Origin: Marinimicrobium sp. C6131
GTDB taxonomy: Bacteria; Pseudomonadota; Gammaproteobacteria; Pseudomonadales; Cellvibrionaceae
Length of the DNA: 64,000 nt
Assembly: GCF_026153455.1 (NCBI RefSeq)
Contig: NZ_CP110629.1
Span: 3,782,001-3,846,000, forward strand
Direction of reading: 5' to 3'
Part shown: piece by piece, positions 38,801 through 45,564 of the stretch
How the letters are laid out: each line of letters opens with the position of its first letter
Numbering within the stretch: the stretch's first letter is position 1
Notes under the pieces: model-generated
What the model saw: only the letters and a program-made list of their open reading frames with translations
Told to the model about the DNA's origin: nothing
The model's database searches: none
Position numbers and translations under genes: made by a program

Positions 38801-41800
38801 AACTTTCCGATAGCGAAACTGCCGAGCAGGCGGCCCAGTGGCGGCTGACCGGTCAGTATGACGGCGAGATTGAAACGGCGAATGGCAGGATCAGTGGCTT
38901 TGAAAACATTCACTCACTGGCTGGTTCCGGTCACGATACTCTGACCGGCGACAATGTGGCGACGCGTTGGCTGATCAGTCATTCGGATGGCGGTTCGGTG
39001 GGGGCGGAATCCACGGTAAGCCAACACTATATGGCCTTTGAAGGCATGGCCACGCTTGTGGGCAATACCCAAGCGGATCACTTCTCGATTCTCGACAGCG
39101 GCAACGACTTCAGCGGTGTGTTGAAAGGCGGTGCCAGTGGCAATAATCGTCTCAGCGCAAATCAACACAATAACGCCTGGGCTCTGAGCGGTGCTGGCCG
39201 TGGAACGCTCAATGAATCAATTGTATTCGAGGCAATCCAGACGCTGGTCGGCGGTGGTGAGGGCAACACCTTGAGAGGGCCCAACCGGGATAACCGTTGG
39301 TTATTGACGGAGGCAAGGCGCGGCACGGTATCCGAACAGGGCATCAGTGGCACCAGCACTGAGTTTGTCGGGATGGAAACCCTGGAGGGCGGCGCTCGCA
39401 ATGATCTGTTCGTAGCGGGCGGCGCACTGACGGTCGGCCAGTTGGCCAGCTTTGAACAGCTACGCGGCGGAACTCAATCTGAGGGAGGCGTCAATGCGTT
39501 GGACCTTACCGCGCTGTCTGACAATGGGCCGGTCTCGGTCGGACTCGATGGGCTCAACGACGTCGACATTCAGGTGGCCGGAATTGAACAGATTGATGCC
39601 CAGGGCGCTGGCAATCGCCTGTACGGTGCCTCCGACGCGGCCTACTCCTGGGTGGTTAATGCGCTCAATGCCGGGCAGGTTTCCCCAACCGCATCCGGCG
39701 CGAGTGACGCGGGTGTCACATTCACGGGTTTCACTGAGCTGACCGGCGGCACCCATAGCGATACCTTTGCATTGCTGGGCACCGGCAATGTGGACGGTAC
39801 TATTGAAGGCGGCGATGGCGATGGTATCGATCTGGTGGACTATTCCAATCAGGCCGGCGATGTCGTGGTCACCGTGGGCGATATCGATTCGGATATTCTC
39901 GGCATTGAGGGCGTGGTCGGAAAAAGTGGCACCGGTGCCAGCGACACCACCAGTACCTTGAAAGTTGCAGACGGAGTGACGGATTCGGTTGCCTGGACCA
40001 TCCAGCGATTGGCCGATCTGCCTAACAGCGATGGCGTAAACGACGGAGAGGTGGCCATCGACAATCACCAGCCGTTCTATTTTATCGACTTCAATGTGCT
40101 GGAAGGTGGTGACGGGCAGGATGCGTTTGTTCTTCGGAACGAAGGCCAGCTGGTCGGTCAGATCAATGGGCGGGGCGATTTCAATACGGTATCCACTCAG
40201 GAAGCGGAGCTGGCGCACCGGTTTACGGTGGGCGATCGCGAGAACAACGAAACCCGGTTGGTCAATATCGACTCGTTGACCGCCAGCCTGGATCGCGACC
40301 ATCAACTGGTCGGTACCGGCGAGGGAAACACCTGGCGTTTACAGGAGCGCGGTGCGGGTGAACTCGAAGGACAATTGAGCTTTCGGGGTATCGATCATCT
40401 GGTGGGTGGAAACGGTACTGACAATTTCATTTTTTCGGGCGATGGTCTGGTCAGTCGCATTGAGGGGCGCGGCGCTCTGGCAGACAATATCCTCAATATC
40501 GAGAACACCGCCGAGCCGCTGCTGATCTCCCTGGACCTCAACAACCAGGGCGCTGATGTTCGTGTCAGCGGCGTTGGTAGCCTGGTTGGCAACCGCGACA
40601 TCAATCACCGGCTTCAGGGCGAAGACCGATCCAACACCTGGGTGATCGATGGTCAGGACAGCGGTTCGCTCAATGGTGATATCCGTTTCGCCGGCTTTGT
40701 CGACCTGCTCGGCAATAGCAAGACGGATCGTTTCGAACTGCATGGTATCGGAGCCGTGAGCGGCGCAATTGACGGCGCGGGTGGTGAAGACACCCTCGAT
40801 CTGTTTGAGCTGGCCGACGATCGAAAACTCAAGTTGGCGGTGGAATCTCCGTCCTCAGAGGACGCACCGACGGCTGATCTGCAGGTGTTCAATATCGATA
40901 CCCTGGCGGCACCTACGGCCGCCGGTCATACCCTGATCGGGCGCGCGGACGAAAACCTCTGGGTGCTGGACGGCGAGAATCGGGGCACACTCGGTGACCT
41001 CAATTTCACGGGAGTGGCCAATCTGATCGGCGGTAATGGCACCGATGTCGTCGAGTTTCTGTCGGGCGGGTCGTTGCAGGGCTATATCGATGGTCGCGAC
41101 GGCGACAACACCGTGGACATGTCCGAGGTCAACCGGCTCGTGGCTGTGACAGTGGGGGAAGCCCGCGGAGACCTGCGCAACATCACCCATTTCATCGGGA
41201 ACAATACCAAAACCACCTTGACTTCTCTGCACGCCGACAACAGCTGGCGGCTTGATCGGGGCGAAAACGCCGGTACGCTCAACACCCGCCTGAGTTTCGA
41301 GGGCGTTACCGACCTGATTGGAGGCGAGGGCGTTGATACGTTCCGTCTCGACGGCGGTGGCGTGACCGGCCTGATTGACGGTGCTTCCGGCAATGACCAG
41401 TTTCTGATGAACCTGCCCACCGGTGTCGAAGGCAATCAGCGTCTGAGCGGCGGCGCAGGCGATGATGAGTTGCGGGTGTCTGGCGGTGATGCCGATTATC
41501 AGGTGACCTACAGCCCGCGCACTGGTGGTGAGGAACAGCTACGCTACACGGCCGGCAATGGCAATGTCTTCGGTGTTGAGTTCTCGCAGCTGGCACAGGT
41601 GCAGGATAATGTGCTGGCCAATGTGTTGACCATCAATACTCGCCTGAATCCGGATACGGTGGTGGCGAACAATAATCGGGTTCAAGTCAGTGATCTGGCG
41701 CAGCTCAATTACACCAACAAAACCAACCTCACTCTCGCCGCCAATACCGACGATGTGGTGGATCTGGTCGGTGCCCTGTCCGTGCCCGGGCGCCTGGAAA

Positions 41801-43530
41801 TTCGCAACGCCCGGGTAACCCAGAGTGCGGACGAGGCCTTGTCCGCACGCGAGCTGCGTCTGGTCTCGGTCAGCGAGTTTGGCTCCGTCGAGAGCCCCAT
41901 CGAGACCGGGATTGAAACCCTGATGGCGGATGTCGGCACCGGTGGCCTGGCGCTGCGTAATAGCGAAGCCCTGGTGTTGAAAGAACTGCGCAGCCTGGGG
42001 CGTGCGCAGGTGACGGCTCGAGGCAATCTTACCAGCGACGCGGATCTTTCCGTCGCGGGTGTCACTCACTTTGCGTCCGAGCAGGCGGGTATCTATCTGG
42101 ATGGCGGCAACCGTTTCAGCAATACCGTTCATCTTGATGCCGCCCACGACATTGAGCTGCATCATCAACGCGAGTTGTTGTTGGGCGATGTGCAGGCTCA
42201 GACCTTCGCACTCAGTAATCGCGGCGATGTTACCCAGAGTGATGGCACTTGGACGATCGACATCCTGGATCTGTCCGTTGATGGAAACCTGCAGGCCATG
42301 AACGAGAACAACCGCATTCAGGGACTGCGTGCGGACCGGGTGGGTGATCTGACGTTGAACAGTCGTGAGGCATTGCGTCTGGATAGCATCGACAGCGACG
42401 GTCAGGTGCGGGTTGGTGGTCGGGGCCTGTCGATTGAAAACCGGATCAGCGCCGAAAGCCTGAATCTCGATGCACAAAACGGCAGCCTGGCCATCAATCG
42501 TTCAATAACCGCAAACGATATTCAGCTTGCCGGTGAGCGGATCGTGCAGGACGCCGAGGTGATCAGTGGTGGCGCCCTGAGCATTAACGCCCAGGACGCT
42601 ATTGAACAGAATGCTCGACTGACGGCGGTGGCGGATATTCAGTTGGACGCCGGGGGTGAGCTGACCATGAGCCGCTCGGCGCGCACCGAAACCCGATCCG
42701 GCAACATTGAGTACGCCGCGGGCGACAGTCTGACCGTCAGTTACCTCGACAACCCTGAGGGCACCATTGCGCTGCGCAGTGGCCGGCGCATTGAATCCGC
42801 TCTGGAAGCGCAGACGACAGGCGTGATTGCCCAGCGAATCGAACTGGCGGCCATTGACGGCATCGGTGCTGGACAGACCATCGCGCTTGATACCCGTGAA
42901 CTGCACGCCACCAATAACCGGGGCCGGATCGACCTGGGCAATACCGGGGACGTGCGGATCGATCGCCTGGCCAACAATGACGATATTGTGTTTTTCAACG
43001 AAGGCACGGTGACCCTGGATAACCGGGAAGGGCCGGTATTTGATCGTTCCGCCGAGGGTGCCATTGAGGCCGGCGGTGTGGTGAATGCCAACTACGATGT
43101 CGGTACCGTGCGTTTTACCGTCGCGGAGGGCAGCCTGCTGGGACTGGGTGCCATCAATGTGAACAAGCCGGACCTGGTCGGCCGGCGAGGCCTTTTTGTT
43201 GTGAGTGGCGATATCGGGTCGGTGGCCCGGCCGCTGGTCATGTACTTCAAGGACTCGCTGGTTCTGCAGGGCATTCGGAGCTGGCAGCCTGTCTGGGGCT
43301 TTGGCCAGATACCGGAAACATTCGAAAACAACTCGGCCATTCAGTTCAGCAATCAGGAGCTGACCAGTGCCGGTGAACAGATGGTGGAAGTGGAAAGCCT
43401 GGAAGACATTGACCCCGCCATTTTCACCGCAGTACGCAACTACAGTTTCGACGAAGTCTCGATTCTTATGCCACCGGATCAGCGCTACGGCAATGAGGAG
43501 GAAGACGAGGAACGGTATTCCGCGTACTGA
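29893..43530 (+). CDS. Giant two-partner-secretion exoprotein (FHA-like TpsA)
   Basis: 4545-aa exoprotein. The N-terminus has an extended signal region (about residues 1-38) and a TPS/haemagglutination-activity domain (about 40-300) with the HVVLVNPRGIVFGESAQVNVGGLLAS core that engages TpsB. Residues 300-1390 look like a beta-helix with long GG-rich turns. Residues 1390-3850 are many degenerate modules, each with a Trp-containing strand (WxLTG/WVLxG), an F-x-G-(M/I) strand and a GGxGxDxF turn. Residues 3850-4545 are a non-repetitive C-terminal helix ending EEEDEERYSAY. No VENN motif, toxin domain or following immunity gene is seen, so adhesion or biofilm matrix is more likely than contact-dependent inhibition. 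AAGGA 8 nt before the ATG supports the start. Its 5' end is duplicated at 23720, and tpsB follows directly. Confidence 0.9.
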   Translation: MTPPSSRANTALSFSKRKLYLAMLACSPLVMSQPAAAGPEGGRITGGSAQISAEQKQTLIEQYSDRIAIDWDSFDLDADEVVSFLQPGADSVALNRILSESASDIRGRINANGHVVLVNPRGIVFGESAQVNVGGLLASGLDIGVDDFMNGDFAFSALDGAEGAVINQGTLQASLGGSIGLLGKAVTNEGLIRAELGSVTLAAGKEAVMTFDSDGLMGIRVTESILQNELGVDPAVLNEGSIEAKGGRVLLTASASRDVFSQAVNTGSLAEARSVVMHDDGSFTLREGADLVNTGEIRVGHSQHAGSAVLLGENVTQSGLVEANTEDGGGGRVELNARDTTLLKRGSETQAQSSVDGQGGEVMVLGQYVGAEATASVGASGAEGGGRIYLGGDYRGENPWLPNAEKTIVQAQVELKASAAASGDGGRIIVWADESTRFDGHIEATGASDGLGGFAEVSGKRQLAFSGKADLFGGNGAGTLLLDPDEIVIVERSDGSLEYDEDGSYQIEFDGGDPVFSISPGTIVSNLQSNGGSNVILQATNSISVDDAINARTNTSDSWLKFQSGGSISIKQNISLGSSSFEAIAGHETCGDALCQGEVGSRAITLAPGKSIQSSGEIVLNATDSIELEGGDDSQISGSSITLKSRNTINVGANLTSEEGSIRIHAGDSSLEVQDLNYDSEGDHVFTGDLTISGALNSSGSDIFLDAAGSVQLFGEAQTVGGDFNVGSYHAPGAFYSLEYADSNSDERVALDEITREGSIDTSSTLGGGKVIIKTDGSGSASGDVRVGSLFFGYPYSVDSEDNENPIHQQTGGVDITAAGDINFSRVINFNDTGPRDSDGNVVGGHTGEEAYLTAKANGSISFDADVDSQNATSENGWSSTAGSAVIFDLYGDARDALNISLTADADDGGDGSITTSGDIYTSGGNFSASGQTINFGGAVITRYANALEDGEIEVNDEKRYGVADWSTGGNVELSVSEEVSLGTIVTADSCTNGGCEGNFTLSMDVEGSPSEELLVDQTSESRLDIVGNFVFENLNENAVVNLDLRGTGNRLHGGGAAHSAKITTTGDVSLFSTTDLVLTDFDAGGSLSAAVLGAINIDSDNDLTLGSITTQQEGQNGSNITINSDGSLSLEDGAEINASAGSRTDGGPGFNGGSIVVTADDNIELGGNLISTGGAGNDTSTFGDGEHGGSGGKVEIRSEAGRVTLSEINTSGGNGHSESHAWRANTANGGSGGDIIVTAANGITLTGDVRSSGGALSSNDAEPDASHGEGGRIGLNDDVLVDSSALVIRNDAGPIDVEGLAHDSDIQAGDFTITGSLGAVNSDSALTLHTGKTTFGGTVGDSNAVNFTELTINSYGDVQFGGNSAPVADRIQVNATGTGGQSLALTNTVNHWVLNDGVESDSSITFKEEQNPHFHFNGFSALIGGSGTDHFAVSHSDAVYTITDNGGEGNSVSSYSEDAHLWTLTGDGSANSLTSRTGSSTSITFSGIQVLKGSGDDHLQGRNSNTDWVYSVDDRWTLFEPDTNTNPLVAFDGMSTVVGGDGNDRFTLSVDAVYTGAIDGGEQAAGSASTNSLTINGNPNLWYLDGRTESAVVERDATANLRLGSFSRIQRLEGTGQDQVQGRNEATDWVYGADSQWTLYEPDTTNNALISLIGMSKVTGGAGADRFMLVENAYFAGEVDGGSEAGNTLSVNGGTNHWYLDHSAADRAAVQEGGDTRVEAFRGIQTLEGAGADTFYGRDQGTDWELTAGTTLSDNQWTLNEVDAEGLKNLTLSGMASLVGGSAEDSFTLTAGTAFDGALDGGLTASNRLSLASDDNHWTVTHFGDNGATGSVVDRINQFVSFGTLSGSGGDVFAAPDVANVWMLGGAGSGTLAPVSDPDEMIQFDGMAALVGGVTTDTFTVSGDTLFAGVIDGGAGANDTLNLEGLTQAVTVGMLAPDNQASGWVARTDDDITIRNIETLTAAEAGNDVAGGTGNQLLGPLSGYYLWTLTGENTGTVQPTSGESQPNNSADRVLDFSGFAYLVGGEDSDFRFDGGDAVGGITGGSGNTWLDYSLAIGDLCVNLLAGSEACDGPLLDNIDGVIGNSSSGFNSQLRANGNEDYVWRIQNNGHSRADGINDGAFEYDGDDVEFIDFNQLVGGASVDTFLFESGGRLTGYVDGRAGSDIVDTRQLGAAVAFRLREQAPDGTSGSPLWLKGMETIRAHTDRENLLIGPDLQSDWIIDRANGGRLVAEGQTVSFTGIQTLWGGSNQDDFTLVRNGGQTGSLSGGVNGGEGTDTLTIGSADGEAIDWTVDGFAAGSADRAGTFTGIEVLAGGQGDDRVTLTGAQAWVQSIAAGAGTNTLTYDVDPNDVNAATWALSGPRNGSVTLGDAENGINFTATSALTGSGNDTLRGTDNPSEWTISGAHEGTLETSASGDEQALSFAGISTLSGGSGDNTLTASGPNTWVLTDTGTGSLNEVLNFNGMDELVGDGENNSLQGPNRDNYWLLTGSDQGVVSAASGDAASPAVEGTATDFVGMMTLVGGQEGDQFVASATGALFSGLLNGGEPVGQVDDRDSVDLSQRSSNERITVGMGDALDVDVSIVNIETLTANPDANSGNQGHILKGPQEGTYQWIITDINTGKVFPENNERTDTILAFHDFAFLEGSENNVFAFEGGDLTGGVTGGSGSNFLDYSNSDEDICIALLGGVSGCDGMAMEGINGIIGNHTDNASPNSTLRVVGDGDYTWSVQKLDELASSDGINDGIFDIGGDNEIRFIDFNHLVGSDGNNRFEFVGSGEITGSVDGGATRGNGRNVIDTTGSDYGFAFWQSTPSGSGETDTALRVQNIQTLSARNDRHNVLHGVDSEATWTVTGTDSGYLGNDSLRFEGVQHLKGGSARDTFVVNTGGLITGAIDGGGNDDTLEVTSEGDDSIHWRVSGKDQGSVEDRVASFTGLSDLLGGEGDDRFTLTSAAQVSGIDGGNGDNGLAYQLSDSETAEQAAQWRLTGQYDGEIETANGRISGFENIHSLAGSGHDTLTGDNVATRWLISHSDGGSVGAESTVSQHYMAFEGMATLVGNTQADHFSILDSGNDFSGVLKGGASGNNRLSANQHNNAWALSGAGRGTLNESIVFEAIQTLVGGGEGNTLRGPNRDNRWLLTEARRGTVSEQGISGTSTEFVGMETLEGGARNDLFVAGGALTVGQLASFEQLRGGTQSEGGVNALDLTALSDNGPVSVGLDGLNDVDIQVAGIEQIDAQGAGNRLYGASDAAYSWVVNALNAGQVSPTASGASDAGVTFTGFTELTGGTHSDTFALLGTGNVDGTIEGGDGDGIDLVDYSNQAGDVVVTVGDIDSDILGIEGVVGKSGTGASDTTSTLKVADGVTDSVAWTIQRLADLPNSDGVNDGEVAIDNHQPFYFIDFNVLEGGDGQDAFVLRNEGQLVGQINGRGDFNTVSTQEAELAHRFTVGDRENNETRLVNIDSLTASLDRDHQLVGTGEGNTWRLQERGAGELEGQLSFRGIDHLVGGNGTDNFIFSGDGLVSRIEGRGALADNILNIENTAEPLLISLDLNNQGADVRVSGVGSLVGNRDINHRLQGEDRSNTWVIDGQDSGSLNGDIRFAGFVDLLGNSKTDRFELHGIGAVSGAIDGAGGEDTLDLFELADDRKLKLAVESPSSEDAPTADLQVFNIDTLAAPTAAGHTLIGRADENLWVLDGENRGTLGDLNFTGVANLIGGNGTDVVEFLSGGSLQGYIDGRDGDNTVDMSEVNRLVAVTVGEARGDLRNITHFIGNNTKTTLTSLHADNSWRLDRGENAGTLNTRLSFEGVTDLIGGEGVDTFRLDGGGVTGLIDGASGNDQFLMNLPTGVEGNQRLSGGAGDDELRVSGGDADYQVTYSPRTGGEEQLRYTAGNGNVFGVEFSQLAQVQDNVLANVLTINTRLNPDTVVANNNRVQVSDLAQLNYTNKTNLTLAANTDDVVDLVGALSVPGRLEIRNARVTQSADEALSARELRLVSVSEFGSVESPIETGIETLMADVGTGGLALRNSEALVLKELRSLGRAQVTARGNLTSDADLSVAGVTHFASEQAGIYLDGGNRFSNTVHLDAAHDIELHHQRELLLGDVQAQTFALSNRGDVTQSDGTWTIDILDLSVDGNLQAMNENNRIQGLRADRVGDLTLNSREALRLDSIDSDGQVRVGGRGLSIENRISAESLNLDAQNGSLAINRSITANDIQLAGERIVQDAEVISGGALSINAQDAIEQNARLTAVADIQLDAGGELTMSRSARTETRSGNIEYAAGDSLTVSYLDNPEGTIALRSGRRIESALEAQTTGVIAQRIELAAIDGIGAGQTIALDTRELHATNNRGRIDLGNTGDVRIDRLANNDDIVFFNEGTVTLDNREGPVFDRSAEGAIEAGGVVNANYDVGTVRFTVAEGSLLGLGAINVNKPDLVGRRGLFVVSGDIGSVARPLVMYFKDSLVLQGIRSWQPVWGFGQIPETFENNSAIQFSNQELTSAGEQMVEVESLEDIDPAIFTAVRNYSFDEVSILMPPDQRYGNEEEDEERYSAY
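34070..41430 (+). repeat. Degenerate in-frame module array in the FHA-like exoprotein
   Basis: Tens of related units of about 60-100 codons. Recurrent landmarks are W-x-L-T/S-G, FxGM/FxGI, LVGGxGxDxF and a G-rich DGGxGxNxL turn. Some larger units repeat as sets, for example DGINDGAFEYDGDD / DGINDGIFDIGGD / DGVNDGEVAIDN with IDFNQLVGG / IDFNHLVGS / IDFNVLEGG at 36240, 38110 and 40030. Units are divergent at DNA level, so the array is old. Confidence 0.75.
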
Positions 43531-43577
43531 GTGTGTTCAATCATAACGATCAAAAAACAGGGATTAAAGGACGTTTC

Positions 43578-45446
43578 ATGAGTGCCGTATCAACAGCTCT
43601 GAAAGTGGTGGGTCTGGCCTGCCTGGGCTTCGCCACCACGCCATGCCTGGCGGGCAGTTTTCTGGAAATGCCGGATACCACCGAGGTGCCGGATCTGGAA
43701 GAGCAGAGTCTGCGTCTGGATCTGGATGTGCCCCCCGTGCGTGACCGCAGCCCCGACCCCCAGGCAGGCCCCCGGCTGAACGTGCGCGAATTTCGCGTGC
43801 AGGGTCTGGTGGAATACCCGGAACTGGGCATTACCCGGGCCGAAGTGATGGAGAAAGTCGAAGCGTTGCGCTTCGATATGATGGATGAGGATGCCATGCT
43901 GGAATCGGGCTATACGCTCGATGAGCTGGCATCGCTATCGGATCTGATTGCGGAAATCGAAGAGGACACCAAAGATCGCCACGTCGGTCCGCTGGAAGTG
44001 CAGCGCGTGGTGTTTCATGTGCGTGAGCAGCGGCGGCAACGGGGCATTACTCTGGGCATGATTGAAACCGTTGCCGATACCATCACCCGGTATTATCGCG
44101 AGCGGGGCTTCATTCTCGCCAAAGCCTATATTCCCGAACAGCGTGTGCGCGACGGCGTGGTCAACCTCACCGTGCTGATGGGCAACCTTGGCGAGGTGCG
44201 GGTGGAGAACAATGACCACTATCGGGACCGTACCCTGGCTCGGGTGTTCGATGGCGTGCTGGATAAACCGGTAAAAGCGGGCGTCATTGAAGAGCGCCTG
44301 TTTTTTGTCAACGATTTGCCCGGTGTGCGGGCGCGCGGTTTCTTTGAGCCCGGTCAACAGGTGGGCGATTCGCGCATGGTCCTGAATGTCACCGACGAGC
44401 GTCGGCTCGATGCCAACCTGCGCATCGATAACCACGGCTCGGAATCCTCCGGCGAGTATCGACTGTACGGCGATGTCTATTGGCACAACCCACTGGGTAT
44501 TGGCGATCAACTGCAGGTCGGGGTGCTCAACTCCTACGAGCCGGACAACTCCCTGTATGGCATGTTCCGCTACCGGGTGCCCGTCTACTTTCCGCGCCTG
44601 AAGTTTTCGGTGGGCGCCTCCAGCAATGACTTCGTGGTCGGGCAGTCGAGTTCCGATGATATTGATGCATTGAATATTGAAGGTCGTTCAGAGGTGCTCG
44701 ACGCGGCGCTGGACTATCAACTGCGTCGCACCCGTCTTAAGAACCGGTCGGTACACCTGCGCTGGGCGGAAATCGGCTCGGAAATGGACTTTGTCAACTC
44801 GGCGTTGGTGCGGCACAGCGTTGTTCGCAATCTGACGCTGGAGTACCGCTTCGATCGCCTGGATGAAGCGCGACGCTTGCTGCACCAAGGGGGGCTGAGC
44901 GTTACCCGAAGCGAGTTCAGCAAGGTGGACCCGATGGATGAGCAGTTACCTCAGACGCCGACCCTGGTGAATATGGACTATACCCTGCTCGGCTTCTGGC
45001 GGTTACCCTTCACCGAGTTGGGGACCCGGGTGATCAGTCGCACCTCACTGCAGTACTCGGGCGAAGCGCTTTCGTCGGTGAATCAGTTCTCTCTGTCCGG
45101 TCCGCGCAAGGCGCGCGCTTATGCCCTCAATGCCTATTTTGCGGACGACGGTGTACACACCGGTGTCGACTGGATTTTCCCCGGTTTCGGGCCACTGAAA
45201 GACGCGTTGCAGCCCATGCTGTTTGCTGACTATGGCTACGGGCAGCGTTACGCGATCCTGGAAGGGGATGAGGACACCGAGGGGGAGTTCAGCAATATTG
45301 GTCTGGGTTTTCGGGTCAGTGTGGCCGGGGTGCGTGGCTCGCTCACCCTGGCTAAGTCCCTCGCGGCCCGCAATACGGCGCTGGAGGATGATAGCGATAT
45401 TGAGGACGACGTCCGGGCCTACTTCGATCTCCAGTATAGTTTTTAG
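43578..45446 (+). CDS. TpsB outer-membrane transporter (FhaC/ShlB family)
   Basis: 622-aa partner of the giant exoprotein. I choose the ATG at 43578, behind AAAGGA, which gives a proper signal peptide (TALKVVGLACLGFATTPCLA). The same frame is open from a GTG at 43533, which only adds a polar extension. After about 100 residues of linker come POTRA domains (about 125-260: VQRVVFHVREQ, YYRERGFILAKAYIPEQ, VNLTVLMGNLGEVRVENN, FFVNDLPGVRARGFFEPG). A 16-strand Omp85-type barrel then ends YFDLQYSF with the terminal Phe. The L6 tip motif appears as RKARAY in place of VRGF. It lies about 47 nt downstream of tpsA and is probably translated from the same mRNA. Confidence 0.9.
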   Translation: MSAVSTALKVVGLACLGFATTPCLAGSFLEMPDTTEVPDLEEQSLRLDLDVPPVRDRSPDPQAGPRLNVREFRVQGLVEYPELGITRAEVMEKVEALRFDMMDEDAMLESGYTLDELASLSDLIAEIEEDTKDRHVGPLEVQRVVFHVREQRRQRGITLGMIETVADTITRYYRERGFILAKAYIPEQRVRDGVVNLTVLMGNLGEVRVENNDHYRDRTLARVFDGVLDKPVKAGVIEERLFFVNDLPGVRARGFFEPGQQVGDSRMVLNVTDERRLDANLRIDNHGSESSGEYRLYGDVYWHNPLGIGDQLQVGVLNSYEPDNSLYGMFRYRVPVYFPRLKFSVGASSNDFVVGQSSSDDIDALNIEGRSEVLDAALDYQLRRTRLKNRSVHLRWAEIGSEMDFVNSALVRHSVVRNLTLEYRFDRLDEARRLLHQGGLSVTRSEFSKVDPMDEQLPQTPTLVNMDYTLLGFWRLPFTELGTRVISRTSLQYSGEALSSVNQFSLSGPRKARAYALNAYFADDGVHTGVDWIFPGFGPLKDALQPMLFADYGYGQRYAILEGDEDTEGEFSNIGLGFRVSVAGVRGSLTLAKSLAARNTALEDDSDIEDDVRAYFDLQYSF

Positions 45447-45564
45447 ATGTCGTAGACCACTTAACATTCGAAAAAAGGTGCCGGTTGGGGTATGGTTACC
45501 CTCAAGTAGATGGTCATATTGAATATAAGGGCCTTCTGCGATTCCACGATAACGAGGGGTAACC

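Noticed and set aside
34070..41430. RTX toxin secreted by a type I system
   Set aside because: The GGxGxD turns are isolated, not tandem nonapeptides; the protein has an N-terminal signal and TPS domain with an adjacent tpsB.
29893..43530. CdiA-type contact-dependent inhibition toxin
   Set aside because: No VENN or similar pretoxin motif, no C-terminal nuclease-like domain, and tpsB instead of an immunity gene follows.
43533..43577. GTG start of tpsB at 43533
   Set aside because: The ATG at 43578 has an AAAGGA Shine-Dalgarno and puts the signal peptide at the N-terminus.
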